A stretch of DNA of 5,395 nucleotides from an uncultured Brevinema sp. (GTDB taxonomy: Bacteria; Spirochaetota; Brevinematia; Brevinematales; Brevinemataceae): assembly GCA_947036575.1 (NCBI GenBank), contig CAMQSH010000134.1, positions 1 through 5,395 of the forward strand. Reading direction: 5' to 3'. Positions within the stretch are counted from its first letter, which is position 1; the number at the start of each line of letters is the position of its first letter. Positions 4,981 through 5,395 of the stretch are shown here, in pieces. A model generated the notes under the pieces. That model was not told the DNA's origin, searched no databases, and saw only the letters and a program-made list of their open reading frames with translations. The position numbers and the translations under genes are program-made.

Positions 4981-5138
4981 AATAAAACTCCTTTAGAAAA
5001 TTGAGAAGATTCTATATCCGAACAAATTTTCTTAAAAACACGATGTTTTGACTCTTTTACAGACAGGATGTCTATGGTAAAAGTATATACAGAATTTTCA
5101 TAGAATAATTCTATACTCCTGTATATATTATATATCAT
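4977..5138 (-). CDS. Possible 53-aa protein overlapping the VOC start
   Basis: The frame from ATG 5136-5138 stays open for 53 codons and ends at TGA 4977-4979, overlapping the VOC start codon in an ATGA arrangement typical of translational coupling. The product starts MIYNIYRSIELFYENSVY and contains TFTIDILSVKESKHRVFKK. It has no transmembrane segment or known motif. The ATG lacks a clear Shine-Dalgarno sequence, and an AGGAG (5116-5120) lies inside the frame without a well-placed in-frame ATG after it. An open run of this length is uncommon in DNA this AT-rich, but the same bases form strong hairpins, so the region may be regulatory leader rather than coding. The family is unknown. Confidence 0.35.
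   Translation of the reverse strand: MIYNIYRSIELFYENSVYTFTIDILSVKESKHRVFKKICSDIESSQFSKGVLL
5054..5083. repeat. Inverted repeat / hairpin A upstream of the VOC gene
   Basis: The outer arms CTTTTAC (5054-5060) and GTAAAAG (5077-5083) and the inner arms AGACA (5061-5065) and TGTCT (5069-5073) form a 12-bp stem with a 3-base bulge and 3-base loop. There is no T-run directly after it, so it does not look like a simple terminator. It directly abuts hairpin B. Confidence 0.6.
5084..5127. repeat. Nested inverted repeat / hairpin B upstream of the VOC gene
   Basis: The outer arms TATATACAG (5084-5092) and CTGTATATA (5119-5127) are perfectly complementary over 9 bp. They enclose a second palindrome, ATAGAAT-A-ATTCTAT (5100-5114). 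With hairpin A this gives about 74 contiguous bases of paired structure. It could be operator sites, an mRNA leader structure or the remains of a small mobile element. Confidence 0.6.
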
Positions 5139-5220
5139 AAAATATTTTTGTAAATAGACTTTTACTATATAGAATCAATACGCTACAATCAGTTATGAAC
5201 AAATTAAATAGCAAAATCAA

Positions 5221-5251
5221 AAAAACACCATAGCAAAAGTATGGTGTTTTT
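5221..5251 (-). terminator. Rho-independent terminator of the flgC transcript
   Basis: Perfect 12-bp arms (5221-5232 and 5240-5251, core CACCATA/TATGGTG) surround a 7-base loop. A T-run continues on the minus strand. It begins about 30 bases after the flgC stop, so flgC is the last gene of its operon as seen here and no further flagellar gene follows. Confidence 0.9.
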
Positions 5252-5282
5252 ATTGATTGTATTATAATGCTAAAATTAATTA

Positions 5283-5395
5283 TTATTGTCCTAATCTCAA
5301 CGCTCTTTCGAACATTTGTTTTGAAGAATCGATCAAGGTAACATTAGCTTCGTAAGATCTATTTGCAGAGATCATATTCACCATTTCTTTAACGA
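5283..5395 (-). CDS. flgC: Flagellar basal-body rod protein FlgC, C-terminal end (partial)
   Basis: Thirty-six codons are visible before TAA at 5283-5285; the rest lies beyond the right edge. The sequence VKEMVNMISANRSYEANV then TLIDSSKQMFERALRLGQ is the conserved C-terminal helix of proximal rod proteins, with the EMVNMISA-RSYEANV block and a terminal KALEIG-like end. FlgC forms part of the rod through the periplasm linking the MS ring to the hook. FlgG/FlgF share the general C-terminal pattern, but the short ending fits FlgC best. It uses more ATC, ACC, TTC and GCG codons than the neighbouring genes, as expected for a conserved, well-expressed gene. An intrinsic terminator follows. Confidence 0.85.
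   Translation of the reverse strand, partial: VKEMVNMISANRSYEANVTLIDSSKQMFERALRLGQ

Noticed and set aside
1..5395. CRISPR array, tRNA, rRNA, integrase, attachment sites or toxin-antitoxin pair
   Set aside because: I found no regularly spaced repeats, no cloverleaf or rRNA motifs, and no proteins of these families on either strand.

Overview
The window is AT-rich DNA (about 30% G+C by eye) using the standard bacterial code. Apart from a possible gene tail at the left edge, every gene is on the minus strand, so the genes read right to left. The right edge holds the C-terminal end of a flagellar rod protein (FlgC-like), so the organism is flagellated. A flavin-containing fumarate-reductase-like lipoprotein and a PTS sugar permease point to an anaerobe or facultative anaerobe that ferments sugars. 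Low G+C, a FlgC tail of this type and a short spirochaete-style lipobox make a low-GC spirochaete (Brachyspira- or Brevinema-like) my leading guess, with a low-GC Firmicute as the alternative. This is inference from gene content, not a phylogenetic result.

Layout from the right (transcription order): flgC 3' end with a strong terminator (5283-5395, 5221-5251); an intergenic stretch holding two adjacent hairpins and a possible 53-codon ORF that overlaps the next start; a VOC/glyoxalase-fold gene broken by two in-frame stops and a probable 3' frameshift (4592-4980), followed by a terminator; a 93-aa conserved-looking protein of unknown function (4164-4445); a 567-aa lipoprotein with a covalent-FMN domain followed by a fumarate reductase flavoprotein domain (2268-3971), with its own promoter and terminator; a PTS EIICB permease of the glucose/GlcNAc family (668-2077), with its own promoter and terminator; a small flavin-binding split-barrel protein (140-529) whose natural start appears to be one base out of frame upstream (552); and possibly the 3' end of a convergent plus-strand gene (3-53).

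The most informative signal is regulatory. The fumarate-reductase and PTS genes are preceded by nearly the same 50-bp block (46/50 identical). Each copy contains a consensus TTGACA box and a TATAAT/TATAAC box 16 bp apart, with the perfect palindrome TTATACGTATAA overlapping the -10. The two transcription units are separated by a terminator, so they look like a two-promoter regulon under one repressor, coupling sugar uptake to disposal of reducing equivalents. Two of the small genes carry lesions at or next to A-runs. This means either local gene decay or base-calling errors in the assembly. I see no transposase, integrase, CRISPR array, tRNA or rRNA, and no convincing new defence or mobile system.
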